A DNA stretch of 64,000 nt from Alysiella crassa DSM 2578 (lineage in GTDB: Bacteria; Pseudomonadota; Gammaproteobacteria; Burkholderiales; Neisseriaceae). Numbering within the stretch: the first letter of the stretch is position 1; every line of letters starts with the position of its first letter. A program made the translations under genes and the position numbers. This document shows, one piece after another, positions 47,695 to 56,692 of the stretch. The notes under the pieces were generated by a model. It was not told the DNA's origin. It worked only from the letters and a program-made list of their open reading frames with translations, and did no database searches. The stretch is taken from positions 22,800-86,799 of the forward strand of contig NZ_JQKH01000004.1 of assembly GCF_000745955.1 (NCBI RefSeq), written 5' to 3'.

Positions 47695-48363
47695 ATGAAT
47701 ATGTTTGGTATTACTGATTTAACTGCATATGTGATTGGCGCAATTGCGATTGTTTTATTGCCAGGTCCTAATTCTATGTATTGCTTGACAGTTGCCAGTC
47801 AGCATGGTGTGCGAGTAGCGTATCAAGTGGTTGTTGCGATTTTACTGGGTGATTTAATATTGATTTTGGCAACCGTGTTGGGCGCAGGCACCGCATTACA
47901 GCTCTACCCAACTTTATTTCACGCCATACGCCTGTTGGGTGGCGCGTATTTGGCGTATTTGGGTTGGAATTTGATTCGTGCTGGCGTGAAAAAATGGCAT
48001 TCTATTACACCAAATAGCCAAAATCACGATGAAAATGCCGTTTCAGGCAGCCTGAAAACGCCACCGCAAGGCATATTCACACGCGCCCTGATGTTGAGTT
48101 TGAGCAATCCGAAAGCGATTTTGTTTTTCCTGTCGTTTTTTGTGCCGTTTGTAGACCCAAATTATCCCAATCCAGCTTTGTCATTTTTGATTTTGGCTTT
48201 GATTATTCAGATAATCAGTTTTACCTATTTGAATATCTTGGTTTTTTCGGGCTACAAATTGACGCAGACTTTTCGCGCTCGGGTGAAAACTTCGGCGGTG
48301 GCGATGGGGGCTGTGGGGCTGATGTTTATTGGGTTTGCGGTGAAGATGTGGTTAAATAAATGA
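47695..48363 (+). CDS. leuE: LysE/RhtB-family amino acid exporter, LeuE-like
   Basis: The 222-residue protein has about six membrane helices, with the family start VLLPGPNSMYCLTVASQHG and LSLSNPKAILFFLSFFVPFVD. It is closest in pattern to LeuE, which exports leucine and related amino acids. The ribosome-binding site is weak, and a terminator hairpin ends just upstream, so expression may depend on readthrough. The Fic-like gene overlaps its stop by four bases. Confidence 0.85.
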   Translation: MNMFGITDLTAYVIGAIAIVLLPGPNSMYCLTVASQHGVRVAYQVVVAILLGDLILILATVLGAGTALQLYPTLFHAIRLLGGAYLAYLGWNLIRAGVKKWHSITPNSQNHDENAVSGSLKTPPQGIFTRALMLSLSNPKAILFFLSFFVPFVDPNYPNPALSFLILALIIQIISFTYLNILVFSGYKLTQTFRARVKTSAVAMGAVGLMFIGFAVKMWLNK

Positions 48364-49016
48364 TTTTTCAAGATAAGTTTAAACTAACATTGGCAGAAAA
48401 CCGATTTTTAGCCAAGAAAAACATCGTGGAAATGATACATAGCATTTCGCGCTTGGAAAATGTGAACACGACTTTTCCGCAAACCAAAACCATTGTGGAC
48501 GGCATGAGTGTGAGTGGCGTGTCCACCGATGATGTGCAAGTGATTTTGAATTTGAAAAATGCGTGGCAATTTGTGTTGAAATCGGATTTGCCGTTTGATT
48601 TGGCTTTTTGTTGTAAAATCAATGGTTTTGTTGCATACAATGAAAGTTTGGCGTGGGGCGAATTGCGGACTGGGAATGTGGGCATAAGTGGTGTGGGTTT
48701 TGTGCCGCCTGTTCCCATTCAAAATCAGGTGGAACAAGTGTTTGCCGATTTTTTCAGGCTGCCTGAAAGCGCAACTTACCGCATTCTGAAAACCATGTAT
48801 TACATGATGCGTAGCCAGCTTTTTTGGGACGGCAACAAACGCACGGCGATTATTTGCGCGAATTATCAGATGATTAGGGCGGGTTGCGGCATCATCAACA
48901 TCAATGAAATGCAACTGGAACAATGGCATACGCTTTTGTCGGCATTTTACGAAAGCAATGATGACCGCGAGCTGATTGTGTGGACTTATAAAAATTGCGT
49001 TTATGGGATTTCGTGA
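48360..49016 (+). CDS. Fic-domain protein with degenerate catalytic motif
   Basis: The 218-residue protein has the Fic flap (ELRTGNVGISGVGFVPP, 101-117) and the active-site loop QLFWDGNKRTA (153-163). The usual HxFx(D/E)GN(G/K)R motif has Gln in place of the essential His. A helix with SRLENVNTTF (30-39) resembles the inhibitory (S/T)xxxE(G/N) motif of class II Fic proteins. AMPylation is therefore doubtful. ATGA overlap with leuE implies translational coupling. The target is unknown. Confidence 0.8.
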   Translation: MIFQDKFKLTLAENRFLAKKNIVEMIHSISRLENVNTTFPQTKTIVDGMSVSGVSTDDVQVILNLKNAWQFVLKSDLPFDLAFCCKINGFVAYNESLAWGELRTGNVGISGVGFVPPVPIQNQVEQVFADFFRLPESATYRILKTMYYMMRSQLFWDGNKRTAIICANYQMIRAGCGIININEMQLEQWHTLLSAFYESNDDRELIVWTYKNCVYGIS

Positions 49017-49049
49017 GTTGCAGGCTGAAAGTCCGAGTGGACGGCAAAA

Positions 49050-49130
49050 TGTAGGGTGCGTACCACGCACCAAATTTGCCAACAAAATGAAATTTTTGCA
49101 ATGAATTGGTGCGTGGTACGCCCCCTACTT
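49050..49130. repeat. DUS-ended inverted repeat, copy 10 (inner arms only)
   Basis: The inner arms TGTAGGGTGCGTACCACGC and complement remain around an AT-rich spacer. The outer CAGTACACGAC arms are missing, and only a shortened DUS (CAGGCTGAAA) lies to the left. Confidence 0.65.
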
Positions 49131-49146
49131 AAATTGAGTACGAATT

Positions 49147-49560
49147 ATGAGTTTTTGTAAAAGAAAAAATATTAGTGATAGAGAAATTTTAAAAATTATC
49201 TATTATCTTTATTTTGAGGAGTTTGATAAATTATCAGATTCAAAAATTCTTATTCAAATAGATTTAGAAAAAATTTCAATTAAATCAAATGTAAGCACTG
49301 GTGAGTTATTTGGAAGAATTTATCATTACTTACATCCTAAATATAAATTTACCCATGAAATAGGAAGTTCATCTTCATTATTTCATATTAATTTACAAAA
49401 TGGCAAAAACAAACAATGCTCTGTAAACTTCCCTATTTTATGTAGTGTTTTAGGTCAATTAGAAGAAGATTTTTACAATAAAAAATTAACTTTATCTATT
49501 GCATTTTTGTCCATGTTTATTAGTTTAATCAGTTTAGTTATTACCATATTATTTAAGTGA
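49147..49560 (+). CDS. Hypothetical AT-rich ORF with C-terminal membrane helix
   Basis: The 137-residue product is rich in Lys, Ile, Phe and Ser; about 20 hydrophobic residues at the C-terminus (FLSMFISLISLVITILF) suggest a tail anchor. Base composition is clearly more AT-rich than its neighbours, and it contains no uptake sequence. Both features point to recent acquisition. It lies between a repeat copy and carB, 12 bases from the carB start, where Neisseria also carry variable DNA. No similarity is recognised. Confidence 0.6.
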   Translation: MSFCKRKNISDREILKIIYYLYFEEFDKLSDSKILIQIDLEKISIKSNVSTGELFGRIYHYLHPKYKFTHEIGSSSSLFHINLQNGKNKQCSVNFPILCSVLGQLEEDFYNKKLTLSIAFLSMFISLISLVITILFK

Positions 49561-49572
49561 AGAGAAACCACC

Positions 49573-52500
49573 ATGCCCAAAAGAACCGACCTTAAATCCA
49601 TCTTAATCATCGGTGCAGGCCCCATTGTCATCGGACAAGCCTGCGAATTTGACTATTCTGGCGCACAAGCCTGCAAAGCCCTGCGCGAAGAAGGCTACAA
49701 AGTCATCTTGGTCAATTCCAACCCCGCCACCATCATGACCGACCCCAATATGGCAGACGTTACCTACATTGAGCCGATTATGTGGCAAACGGTGGAAAAA
49801 ATCATCGCCAAAGAACGCCCAGACGCAATCCTGCCCACCATGGGCGGACAAACCGCGCTCAACTGTGCCCTTGATTTGGCGCGAAATGGCGTGTTGGCAA
49901 AATACAATGTGGAATTGATTGGCGCAAGCGAAGACGCGATTGATAAAGCCGAAGACCGTGGTCGTTTTAAAGACGCCATGGCAAAAATCGGCTTGTCCAC
50001 GCCCAAGTCTTTCATTTGCCACACCATGAATGAAGCCCTGCGCGCCCAAGAAGAAGTGGGCTTTCCCACCCTGATTCGCCCGTCTTTCACAATGGGTGGT
50101 TCGGGCGGCGGCATTGCGTACAACAAAGATGAATTTGTCGCCATTTGCGAACGCGGTTTTGACGCATCACCCACCCATGAATTGTTGATTGAACAATCCG
50201 TTTTGGGTTGGAAAGAATACGAAATGGAAGTCGTGCGCGACAAAAACGACAACTGCATTATCGTCTGCTCCATTGAAAACTTTGACCCGATGGGCGTACA
50301 CACGGGCGACAGCATTACCGTTGCGCCAGCGCAAACCTTAACCGACAAAGAATACCAAATCATGCGCAACGCCAGTTTAGCCGTGTTGCGCGAAATTGGC
50401 GTGGACACTGGCGGCTCCAACGTGCAATTTGCGGTAAACCCTGCCAATGGCGAAATGATTGTGATTGAAATGAATCCGCGCGTGTCGCGTTCGTCTGCCT
50501 TGGCGAGTAAGGCGACTGGTTTTCCGATTGCGAAAGTGGCGGCAAAATTGGCGGTCGGCTACACGTTGGACGAACTCCGCAACGACATCACAGGCGGTCG
50601 CACGCCAGCTTCGTTTGAGCCGAGCATTGACTATGTCGTTACCAAAATTCCGCGTTTTGCCTTTGAAAAATTCCCTACCGCAGACGACCATTTGACCACG
50701 CAAATGAAATCGGTGGGCGAAGTGATGGCAATGGGGCGCACCATTCAAGAATCGTTCCAAAAAGCCTTGCGCGGTTTAGAAACGGGTTTGTGTGGATTCA
50801 ATCCGCGTTCTGCCGATGAAGACGAAATCCGCCGCGAACTCGCCAATCCGCGTGGCGAACGCATGCTTTTTGTGGCAGACGCTTTCCGCATTGGCATGAG
50901 TTTGGACGAAGTGCATGAAGTGTGTGCGATTGACAAATGGTTTTTGGCACAAATCCAAGATATTGTTTTGGAGGAGCAAAAAATCGTTTCAGGCAGCCTG
51001 AACGATTTGGATTATGCCACTTTGCGCCGTTTGAAACGCAAAGGTTTTGCCGACAAACGCATTGCCCAATTATTGGGGCTGCCTGAAAAACAAGTCCGCG
51101 AACACCGCTACGCGCTCAATTTGCACCCCGTTTACAAACGTGTGGACACTTGCGCGGCAGAATTTGCCAGCGACACGGCTTATTTGTATTCCACTTACGA
51201 AGAAGAATGCGAATCGCGTCCCACAAACAACAAAAAAATCATGATTTTAGGCGGTGGCCCAAACCGCATTGGTCAAGGTATTGAATTTGACTATTGCTGC
51301 GTACACGCCTCGTTGGCATTGCGCGAAAGCGGTTTTGAAACCATTATGGTGAACTGCAACCCAGAAACCGTTTCCACCGATTTTGACACATCAGACCGCC
51401 TTTATTTTGAACCACTTACGCTGGAAGACGTGTTGGAAATCGTCCGCACCGAAAACCCATTTGGCGTGATTGTGCATTATGGCGGACAAACGCCCTTGAA
51501 ACTTGCCAACGCACTGGTTGAAAATGGCGTGAACATCATCGGCACATCGGCTGACGCGATTGACGCAGCAGAAGACCGTGAACGTTTCCAAAAAGTGTTG
51601 AACGAATTGGGTTTGCGCCAACCGCCCAACCGCACCGCGCGTAATGAGCAAGAAGCCCTTGTTTTGGCAGAAGAAATTGGCTATCCGCTTGTGGTTCGTC
51701 CGTCTTATGTTTTGGGTGGTCGCGCCATGCAAGTGGTTCATTCGCCTGAACAATTACAAACTTATATGCGTGAAGCGGTGCAAGTTTCCGAAGACAGCCC
51801 TGTTTTGCTGGACTTTTTCTTGAACAACGCGATTGAAGTGGACGTGGATTGCGTTTCAGACGGCAAAGAAGTCGTGATTGGCGGCATCATGCAGCACATT
51901 GAGCAGGCAGGCATTCACTCGGGCGACTCGGCTTGTTCGCTGCCACCGTATTCGTTGAGCGTTGAAATTCAAGATGAAATTCGCCGTCAAACCAAAGCCA
52001 TGGCGTTCGCGCTGGGCGTGGTTGGCTTGATGAACGTGCAATTTGCGGTGCAAGATGGCGTGGTGTTTGTGCTGGAAGTCAATCCGCGCGCCAGCCGTAC
52101 CGTGCCGTTTGTTTCCAAAGCCACAGGCGTGGCGTGGGCGAAAGTGGGCGCACGCTCAATGGCAGGCATTTCCTTGCAAGAACAAGGCATTAGCAAGGAA
52201 GTCATTCCCGATTTCTATTCTGTGAAAGAGGCGGTGTTCCCCTTCATCAAATTCCCTGGTGTGGACACGATTTTGGGCCCCGAAATGCGTTCCACAGGCG
52301 AAGTGATGGGCGTGGCGGAAACCTTTGGCGAGGCGTATTTGAAAGCGCAGTTGGGCGCGGGCGAACGCATGCCCACCACAGGCAAAGTGTTTTTAGCCGT
52401 GAAAAACGAAGACAAACCTTTGATTTTACAGACAGCCAAAAATTTTCAGGCTTTGGGATACGGTTTGTGCGCCACACGCGGCACGGCTAAATTCTTGGCG

Positions 52501-52788
52501 GAAAACGGCATCATCGCCCAAACCGTGAACAAGGTGCGCGAAGGTCGTCCGCATATCGTTGATATGATTAAGAATGGCGAAATCGCGCTGGTGGTCAATA
52601 CCGTGAACGCGCAACCGCAAGAAATTGCCGACAGCCACAGCATTCGCCGCGATGCCTTAACCGCGCGTGTGCCACAATACACCACGATTGCAGGTGGCGA
52701 AGCGATGAGCGAAGGTGTGAAATCGTTGAATCAAATCGGTATTTTCAGCGTGCAGGAATTGCATGACAGATTGAAGAAATTGGCTTGA
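49573..52788 (+). CDS. carB: Carbamoyl-phosphate synthase large subunit
   Basis: The 1071-residue protein has two duplicated ATP-grasp synthetase halves (about 1-400 and 555-935), an oligomerisation linker between them, and a C-terminal MGS-like allosteric domain (after about 935). The N-terminus [23 protein letters not shown] is canonical, and [21 protein letters not shown] is its repeat. It makes carbamoyl phosphate for arginine and pyrimidines with CarA, which is not adjacent here; separation of carA and carB is known in Neisseria. Two in-frame uptake motifs (SGSLND, GLPEK) fall in the interdomain linker. Confidence 0.97.
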   Translation: MPKRTDLKSILIIGAGPIVIGQACEFDYSGAQACKALREEGYKVILVNSNPATIMTDPNMADVTYIEPIMWQTVEKIIAKERPDAILPTMGGQTALNCALDLARNGVLAKYNVELIGASEDAIDKAEDRGRFKDAMAKIGLSTPKSFICHTMNEALRAQEEVGFPTLIRPSFTMGGSGGGIAYNKDEFVAICERGFDASPTHELLIEQSVLGWKEYEMEVVRDKNDNCIIVCSIENFDPMGVHTGDSITVAPAQTLTDKEYQIMRNASLAVLREIGVDTGGSNVQFAVNPANGEMIVIEMNPRVSRSSALASKATGFPIAKVAAKLAVGYTLDELRNDITGGRTPASFEPSIDYVVTKIPRFAFEKFPTADDHLTTQMKSVGEVMAMGRTIQESFQKALRGLETGLCGFNPRSADEDEIRRELANPRGERMLFVADAFRIGMSLDEVHEVCAIDKWFLAQIQDIVLEEQKIVSGSLNDLDYATLRRLKRKGFADKRIAQLLGLPEKQVREHRYALNLHPVYKRVDTCAAEFASDTAYLYSTYEEECESRPTNNKKIMILGGGPNRIGQGIEFDYCCVHASLALRESGFETIMVNCNPETVSTDFDTSDRLYFEPLTLEDVLEIVRTENPFGVIVHYGGQTPLKLANALVENGVNIIGTSADAIDAAEDRERFQKVLNELGLRQPPNRTARNEQEALVLAEEIGYPLVVRPSYVLGGRAMQVVHSPEQLQTYMREAVQVSEDSPVLLDFFLNNAIEVDVDCVSDGKEVVIGGIMQHIEQAGIHSGDSACSLPPYSLSVEIQDEIRRQTKAMAFALGVVGLMNVQFAVQDGVVFVLEVNPRASRTVPFVSKATGVAWAKVGARSMAGISLQEQGISKEVIPDFYSVKEAVFPFIKFPGVDTILGPEMRSTGEVMGVAETFGEAYLKAQLGAGERMPTTGKVFLAVKNEDKPLILQTAKNFQALGYGLCATRGTAKFLAENGIIAQTVNKVREGRPHIVDMIKNGEIALVVNTVNAQPQEIADSHSIRRDALTARVPQYTTIAGGEAMSEGVKSLNQIGIFSVQELHDRLKKLA

Positions 52789-52808
52789 TTTTGTGATTTG
52801 AGATGAAA

Positions 52809-52851
52809 TTCAGGCAGCCTGAAAAGTTGGGAAACTGGCTTTCAGGCTGCT
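52809..52851 (+). terminator. DUS-pair hairpin terminator of carB
   Basis: TTCAGGCAGCCTGAAAAG and CTTTCAGGCTGC pair around a loop containing GGGAAACT. The same loop core is seen in the hairpin at 54812, so the two may be copies. Confidence 0.7.
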
Positions 52852-52883
52852 TTAATAATTGAATTGAAAGGATAATATTTAAA

Positions 52884-53330
52884 ATGGACAGAACCTTAAT
52901 TGTCTTTGATATGGACACGCATTGTTTGGAAGAAAATTACCACAATACGAGTTGGCACAATGCTTACGCGGACATTCAGCGCATTTTGAAACGGCACGGT
53001 TTTACCAATATTCAAGGCACGGTTTATTTGTCAGATGTGGGGATTAAACAAGCGCATGGCACATTGGCATTGCAGGAAGTGGCGGCACGTTTTGAATGGT
53101 TTTACACTTGTGCGAGTAATATTCAATTCTATGAATTAAAAGATGATTTTAACGCACAGTTTATTGTGGACGGCGTACAAGCGGCAAGATTGGCGTTTAA
53201 AAAGCGCATGGAAGAAATGAAAAACGAAATGTTGGCGGCTGGTTTTGATGCAGATAAAGTGGAAGAAATCATGCAAAAACGGCAATTCAGTTTGGAAGAA
53301 TGGCAAAATAGCCCAATGATTGAAAAATAA
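52884..53330 (+). CDS. VapD-like (Cas2-fold) protein, extended
   Basis: The 148-residue protein opens with VFDMDTHCLEENYHNTSWHNAYADIQRILKRHGF and a QGTVYLS segment, the VapD pattern. VapD proteins are small, Cas2-like ribonucleases found as toxins or plasmid-borne virulence-associated proteins. Typical members have about 95 residues; here a charged helical extension (about 110-148) follows. No antitoxin-like gene lies beside it. AGGATA precedes the start. Confidence 0.8.
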   Translation: MDRTLIVFDMDTHCLEENYHNTSWHNAYADIQRILKRHGFTNIQGTVYLSDVGIKQAHGTLALQEVAARFEWFYTCASNIQFYELKDDFNAQFIVDGVQAARLAFKKRMEEMKNEMLAAGFDADKVEEIMQKRQFSLEEWQNSPMIEK

Positions 53331-53367
53331 AGTTTCAGGCTGCCTGAAATGTTTTTATTTTAAAATA

Positions 53368-53399
53368 TTGATTTTTTTTTTTTTTTTTTGTTGTATAAT
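53368..53399 (+). promoter_or_regulatory. Promoter with T18 tract, candidate phase-variable switch
   Basis: TTGATT (53368-53373) and a perfect -10 TATAAT (53394-53399) flank an uninterrupted run of 18 T (53372-53389). The present spacer is 20 bases; loss of about three T would give the optimal 17. Slipped-strand changes would therefore tune transcription of the downstream lipoprotein. Confidence 0.6.
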
Positions 53400-53445
53400 G
53401 TTAATTATTGATTTTATCAACAACTTAAAAGAAAGTGTTTTGCAC

Positions 53446-54039
53446 ATGAAAGCCAAAATTTTATTCTCCGCCTTAATTGCCTTGTCTGCTTTTTCCTTAA
53501 CCGCTTGTGGTGGCGAAAGCGCACAAAAAGCCCCCGAATCCACTGCTGCACCCGTTGCCACTTCTGCACCGCAAGCCGAGCAAAAACCAGCAGCAGCCAA
53601 TCCAGAACAAGCCAAAGCCGAATTGCAACAATTGTTTACTTGGTATGAAGGTTCAACCAAAAAATTAAACGATATACAACAAGAAGTGGCACAAAAAACC
53701 CAAGAAATTCAAGCAGCCAATCCCAATGATGCCGAAATGAAAAGCAAAATGGCAACTGTGGTTAAAGAGCATTCTCAAAAACAAATCAGCCAATTTGAAG
53801 CATTTTTGAAAGAATTGGATGGCATTAACACGCAACAAGCAGAATCGCAAGAATTGAAAGCATTATTTCAAAAGAATTTTAAAAATCAAATTGATATGTT
53901 GGATTTTACCATCAAAATGGTTGAAAAACCCGACCCCAGCATGAAAGCAGAATTGGAAAGCAAAACACAGGTTGCAATGACAGACGCGCAAAATTTAAAC
54001 AATTTAATGATGAATTTGCAACAAAAATACGCAAAATAA
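53446..54039 (+). CDS. Hypothetical lipoprotein under a poly-T promoter
   Basis: The 197-residue product has a signal peptide with lipobox LTAC (Cys21), an Ala/Pro-rich linker (to about 50) and a helical, Gln/Lys-rich coiled-coil-like domain. The frame is open upstream through the T tract, but those codons are an artefact; ATG 53446 (MKAKILFSAL) starts the signal peptide. No homologue is recognised. The promoter makes surface variation plausible. Confidence 0.8.
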   Translation: MKAKILFSALIALSAFSLTACGGESAQKAPESTAAPVATSAPQAEQKPAAANPEQAKAELQQLFTWYEGSTKKLNDIQQEVAQKTQEIQAANPNDAEMKSKMATVVKEHSQKQISQFEAFLKELDGINTQQAESQELKALFQKNFKNQIDMLDFTIKMVEKPDPSMKAELESKTQVAMTDAQNLNNLMMNLQQKYAK

Positions 54040-54065
54040 ATCATTGATAAATTGAAGTAACTTTA

Positions 54066-54140
54066 CGCTCTTTCCCTGTGGGAGAGGGCTGCTGCTCAAC
54101 AAGCTCTCTCCAACTCTCTCTCATGGGGAGAGGGGGCTGG
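54066..54140. repeat. Small CCCTCTCC/GGGAGAGG-type repeat
   Basis: Two short hairpins, CCCTGTGGG with GAGAGGG and CTCTCTCATGGGGAGAG, lie in the gap between the lipoprotein and the next gene. Similar CCCTCTCCC...GGGAGAGG sequence flanks the MITE at 36 kb and occurs in modified form at 63.7 kb. Confidence 0.5.
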
Positions 54141-54222
54141 TTTGTGGGTAAATTGACAGTTACTTCTTCCGAGTTCACGTTATTGAATATTTTGATTCAA
54201 AATCAATCACAGCGAGTTGCAC

Positions 54223-54792
54223 ATGAAAAATATTTTGATGAAGGCTTTGGCGGGGATTTCATATTTGTTTTTGGTAATGGGTATTGGTTTGTTGGCATCG
54301 GCTTTGTTTTTTGCCAATAAAGCCGAAACAGGTGGTGGCATTCCCGCGCAAAATGAACTGAAAACCGCCAGTGGTCAAGCCGTTGAAGGGCGCGAGGTTA
54401 CTTTGGAAACCAAACGCCGCAGGGGCATAGACAGTAAAGAAGTTTTTTATGAGATTGATTTGAAAGAACAATCTGGAAAAATCATTCAATTGCGCTTGGA
54501 TAAAACCATTCCCAAAAATCAGGTGGAAGCCATGTTAGATGGTACTTTGACGGTGCAATACGATGATTCGGACAACAATTTGACCTATGATGTGAAAAAA
54601 GACAATCAATCTTTAATTGCCTATGCGGATTTGGCAAAAATGGCGCAGGAAAAAGCAAACAAACAAGCGGCATTTTTCAGCAGTTCGGATATGTATGTTT
54701 CATCAGCTTGGTGGATAGGGATTGGTGTGGCTGGCTTGGCGTTGCGCCGCCGTTTGACACGCAAAAAGGCAAGTGAAGTGGTTTCATCTTGA
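54223..54792 (+). CDS. Hypothetical membrane protein
   Basis: The 189-residue product has an N-terminal membrane helix (about 8-30) and a second near residues 158-174, followed by a basic tail (RRRLTRKKAS). The region between is hydrophilic and has a beta-rich pattern (EVTLETKRRRG, VFYEIDLKEQSGKIIQL). ATG 54223 is chosen over an upstream TTG. The layout recalls DUF3592-type proteins, but I cannot assign a family. Confidence 0.7.
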   Translation: MKNILMKALAGISYLFLVMGIGLLASALFFANKAETGGGIPAQNELKTASGQAVEGREVTLETKRRRGIDSKEVFYEIDLKEQSGKIIQLRLDKTIPKNQVEAMLDGTLTVQYDDSDNNLTYDVKKDNQSLIAYADLAKMAQEKANKQAAFFSSSDMYVSSAWWIGIGVAGLALRRRLTRKKASEVVSS

Positions 54793-54811
54793 TTGGCGAT
54801 TTGATGTGAAA

Positions 54812-54859
54812 TTCAGGCAGCCTGAAAGAAAGTGGGGAAACTTGCTTTCAGGCTGCCTT
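54812..54859. terminator. DUS-pair bidirectional terminator
   Basis: TTCAGGCAGCCTGAAAG and CTTTCAGGCTGCC with a TGGGGAAACT loop, between the convergent membrane-protein gene and purN. Confidence 0.7.
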
Positions 54860-54879
54860 TATTTTTGTGAATTCAAATA

Positions 54880-55509
54880 TCACGCCAATAATTGCGCTGA
54901 TTTATCCGCTTGATTTTGTTTAACAACACGTTTGCCGTCAATTTTCAGGCTGCCTGCAACAAAATCCGCCACCGCTTGCGGAAATAATTGATGCTCCACC
55001 GCCAACACACGCGCCGCCACATCGTCTGCGGTGTCGCCGTCCACAATCGGCACGACACCTTGTGCGATAATCGCGCCATTGTCCAGCACTTCGGTAACAA
55101 AATGAATGGTGCAACCTGCCACGCGGCAGCCTTCATCAAGGGCGCGTTGATGAGTGTGTAAGCCTGTAAACGATGGCAGCAGAGACGGATGAATATTGAT
55201 GCAACGGTTTTCATAATGTTTGCAAAATTCGGGCGTGAGAATCCGCATAAATCCTGCCAATACCACCAAATCAGGCTCATACGCGTCAATCAGCACCATC
55301 ATGGCGTGGTCAAATTCTTCGCGGCTGGCAAATTCTTTGTGATTGAGACTGGCGGTGCGAATGCCGCGTTCTGCCGCCCACGCCAAACCTGCGGCGTTGG
55401 GATTATTGGACAATACGGCGGCAATGTGGGCGTTGGGGATATTCGCGTTCACAATGGATTGCATATTGCTGCCGCGCCCAGAAATTAAAATAACAATATT
55501 TTTTTTCAT
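54880..55509 (-). CDS. purN: Phosphoribosylglycinamide formyltransferase
   Basis: The 209-residue enzyme has IVILISGRGSNMQSIV at the GAR-binding N-terminus and the catalytic Asn-His-Asp set in INIHPSLLPSF (Asn, His) and HFVTEVLDNG (Asp). It transfers a formyl group from 10-formyl-THF in purine synthesis. ATG 55509 is preferred to the in-frame TTG two codons upstream. An in-frame DUS near the C-terminus encodes AGSLKIDG. Confidence 0.96.
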   Translation of the reverse strand: MKKNIVILISGRGSNMQSIVNANIPNAHIAAVLSNNPNAAGLAWAAERGIRTASLNHKEFASREEFDHAMMVLIDAYEPDLVVLAGFMRILTPEFCKHYENRCINIHPSLLPSFTGLHTHQRALDEGCRVAGCTIHFVTEVLDNGAIIAQGVVPIVDGDTADDVAARVLAVEHQLFPQAVADFVAGSLKIDGKRVVKQNQADKSAQLLA

Positions 55510-55689
55510 ATTCAAAATCTTATGGTTAAAAATAAATAAAATCAGTCAGCATAGTAAAAAAAGTAAGCCAAATACAAAAAGCCCAACAGTTTCATTCACA
55601 AAAAATAGTTCAGGCAGTCTGAAATTCTAAACTATTTGAATTTAAACAATTTTTTATTTATTATTTGGCTTGCTTTTCTAAAAAGTAAG

Positions 55690-55716
55690 TCGCCGTGCGG
55701 TGATAGGGCGCACGCC
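55690..55716 (-). terminator. Possible terminator downstream of murI
   Basis: On the minus strand CGTGCG pairs with CGCACG, followed by CTTACTTTTTAG. The stem is only six perfect pairs. The rest of the 249-base gap between purN and murI is AT-rich with two DUS motifs and nothing else recognisable. Confidence 0.4.
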
Positions 55717-55758
55717 GTAGGCAAACTTGTCAGGCAGCCTGAAACCGCGTAAACCAAA

Positions 55759-56568
55759 TTAACCCAAACGCATCATCTCAATTTGTTCCAAACTGCGCCC
55801 CAAAAACCGCTCGCCAATCGTTTGAAAACGCAGGGGAATGTCTGACACATAAAAGCGGTAATCGGGCATTTGCTGGCTTTGGTTGAGCAAATTGGCATGG
55901 GACAAGGCTTGCGCGGTGGCTTCGGCGGTGGTGATGGAGCTGTCCACCAGTTCAATATTGGGGGCTTCTTGTTTCATCAAGGGTTTGAGTAGGGGGAAAT
56001 GGGTGCAGCCCAAAATCAGCGTGTCCACATGGTCTGCCAAAATCGGTTTTAAATATTCGCGCACGGTTAAACGGGTAACTTCGTGTTCCAGCCAGCCTTC
56101 TTCCACCAAAGGCACGAGTAGGGGGGTGGCTTGCGACAAAATGCGCGTGTCGGGATTGTGGGCGTGTATGGCGCGGGCGTAGGCATTGCTGTTTACGGTG
56201 GTGCTGGTGGCAATCACGCCGATGTGATTGTTTTGCGTGGTTTTTAAGGCAGCCTGCGCCCCCGCGTCAATCACGCTCAACACGGGCATATTGCCCGCCA
56301 TTTGCTGAATGCGTTTATACGCCACCGCCGCAATCGTGTTGCACGCAATGACCAAAGCCTTGACTTCGTGTTGCATTAAAAAATCAACGATTTGCAAGGA
56401 AAATTCTTCAATTGTGTTACGCGATTTCGTGCCGTATGGCACACGCGCCGTGTCGCCAAAATAGACAATATTTTCATGCGGCAAACGCTCCATCAGCGCA
56501 CGGACAACAGTCAAACCGCCCACGCCAGAATCAAATACGCCAATTGGTTTGTGGTTACTTTGAGACAT
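55759..56568 (-). CDS. murI: Glutamate racemase
   Basis: The 269-residue enzyme makes D-glutamate for peptidoglycan. IGVFDSGVGGLTV, catalytic Cys76 (VIACNT) and Cys188 (ILGCTHFP) form the two-base active site. The length is normal. It diverges from envC across 124 bases holding two DUS and a TATAAT. Confidence 0.96.
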   Translation of the reverse strand: MSQSNHKPIGVFDSGVGGLTVVRALMERLPHENIVYFGDTARVPYGTKSRNTIEEFSLQIVDFLMQHEVKALVIACNTIAAVAYKRIQQMAGNMPVLSVIDAGAQAALKTTQNNHIGVIATSTTVNSNAYARAIHAHNPDTRILSQATPLLVPLVEEGWLEHEVTRLTVREYLKPILADHVDTLILGCTHFPLLKPLMKQEAPNIELVDSSITTAEATAQALSHANLLNQSQQMPDYRFYVSDIPLRFQTIGERFLGRSLEQIEMMRLG

Positions 56569-56659
56569 GATTTTAGCTTTACAAAAATGATGATGGCGTA
56601 TTTTACGCGTAATTGTGCTTTTCAGGCAGCCTGAAAAAGAAGGCAGCCTGAAAATCCGT

Positions 56660-56665
56660 TATAAT
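56660..56665 (+). promoter_or_regulatory. -10 element of envC
   Basis: A perfect TATAAT lies 27 bases before the envC ATG. No convincing -35 is visible; tandem DUS motifs occupy that region. Confidence 0.4.
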
Positions 56666-56692
56666 TTCACTTTCCCTATTATTGAGAACATC

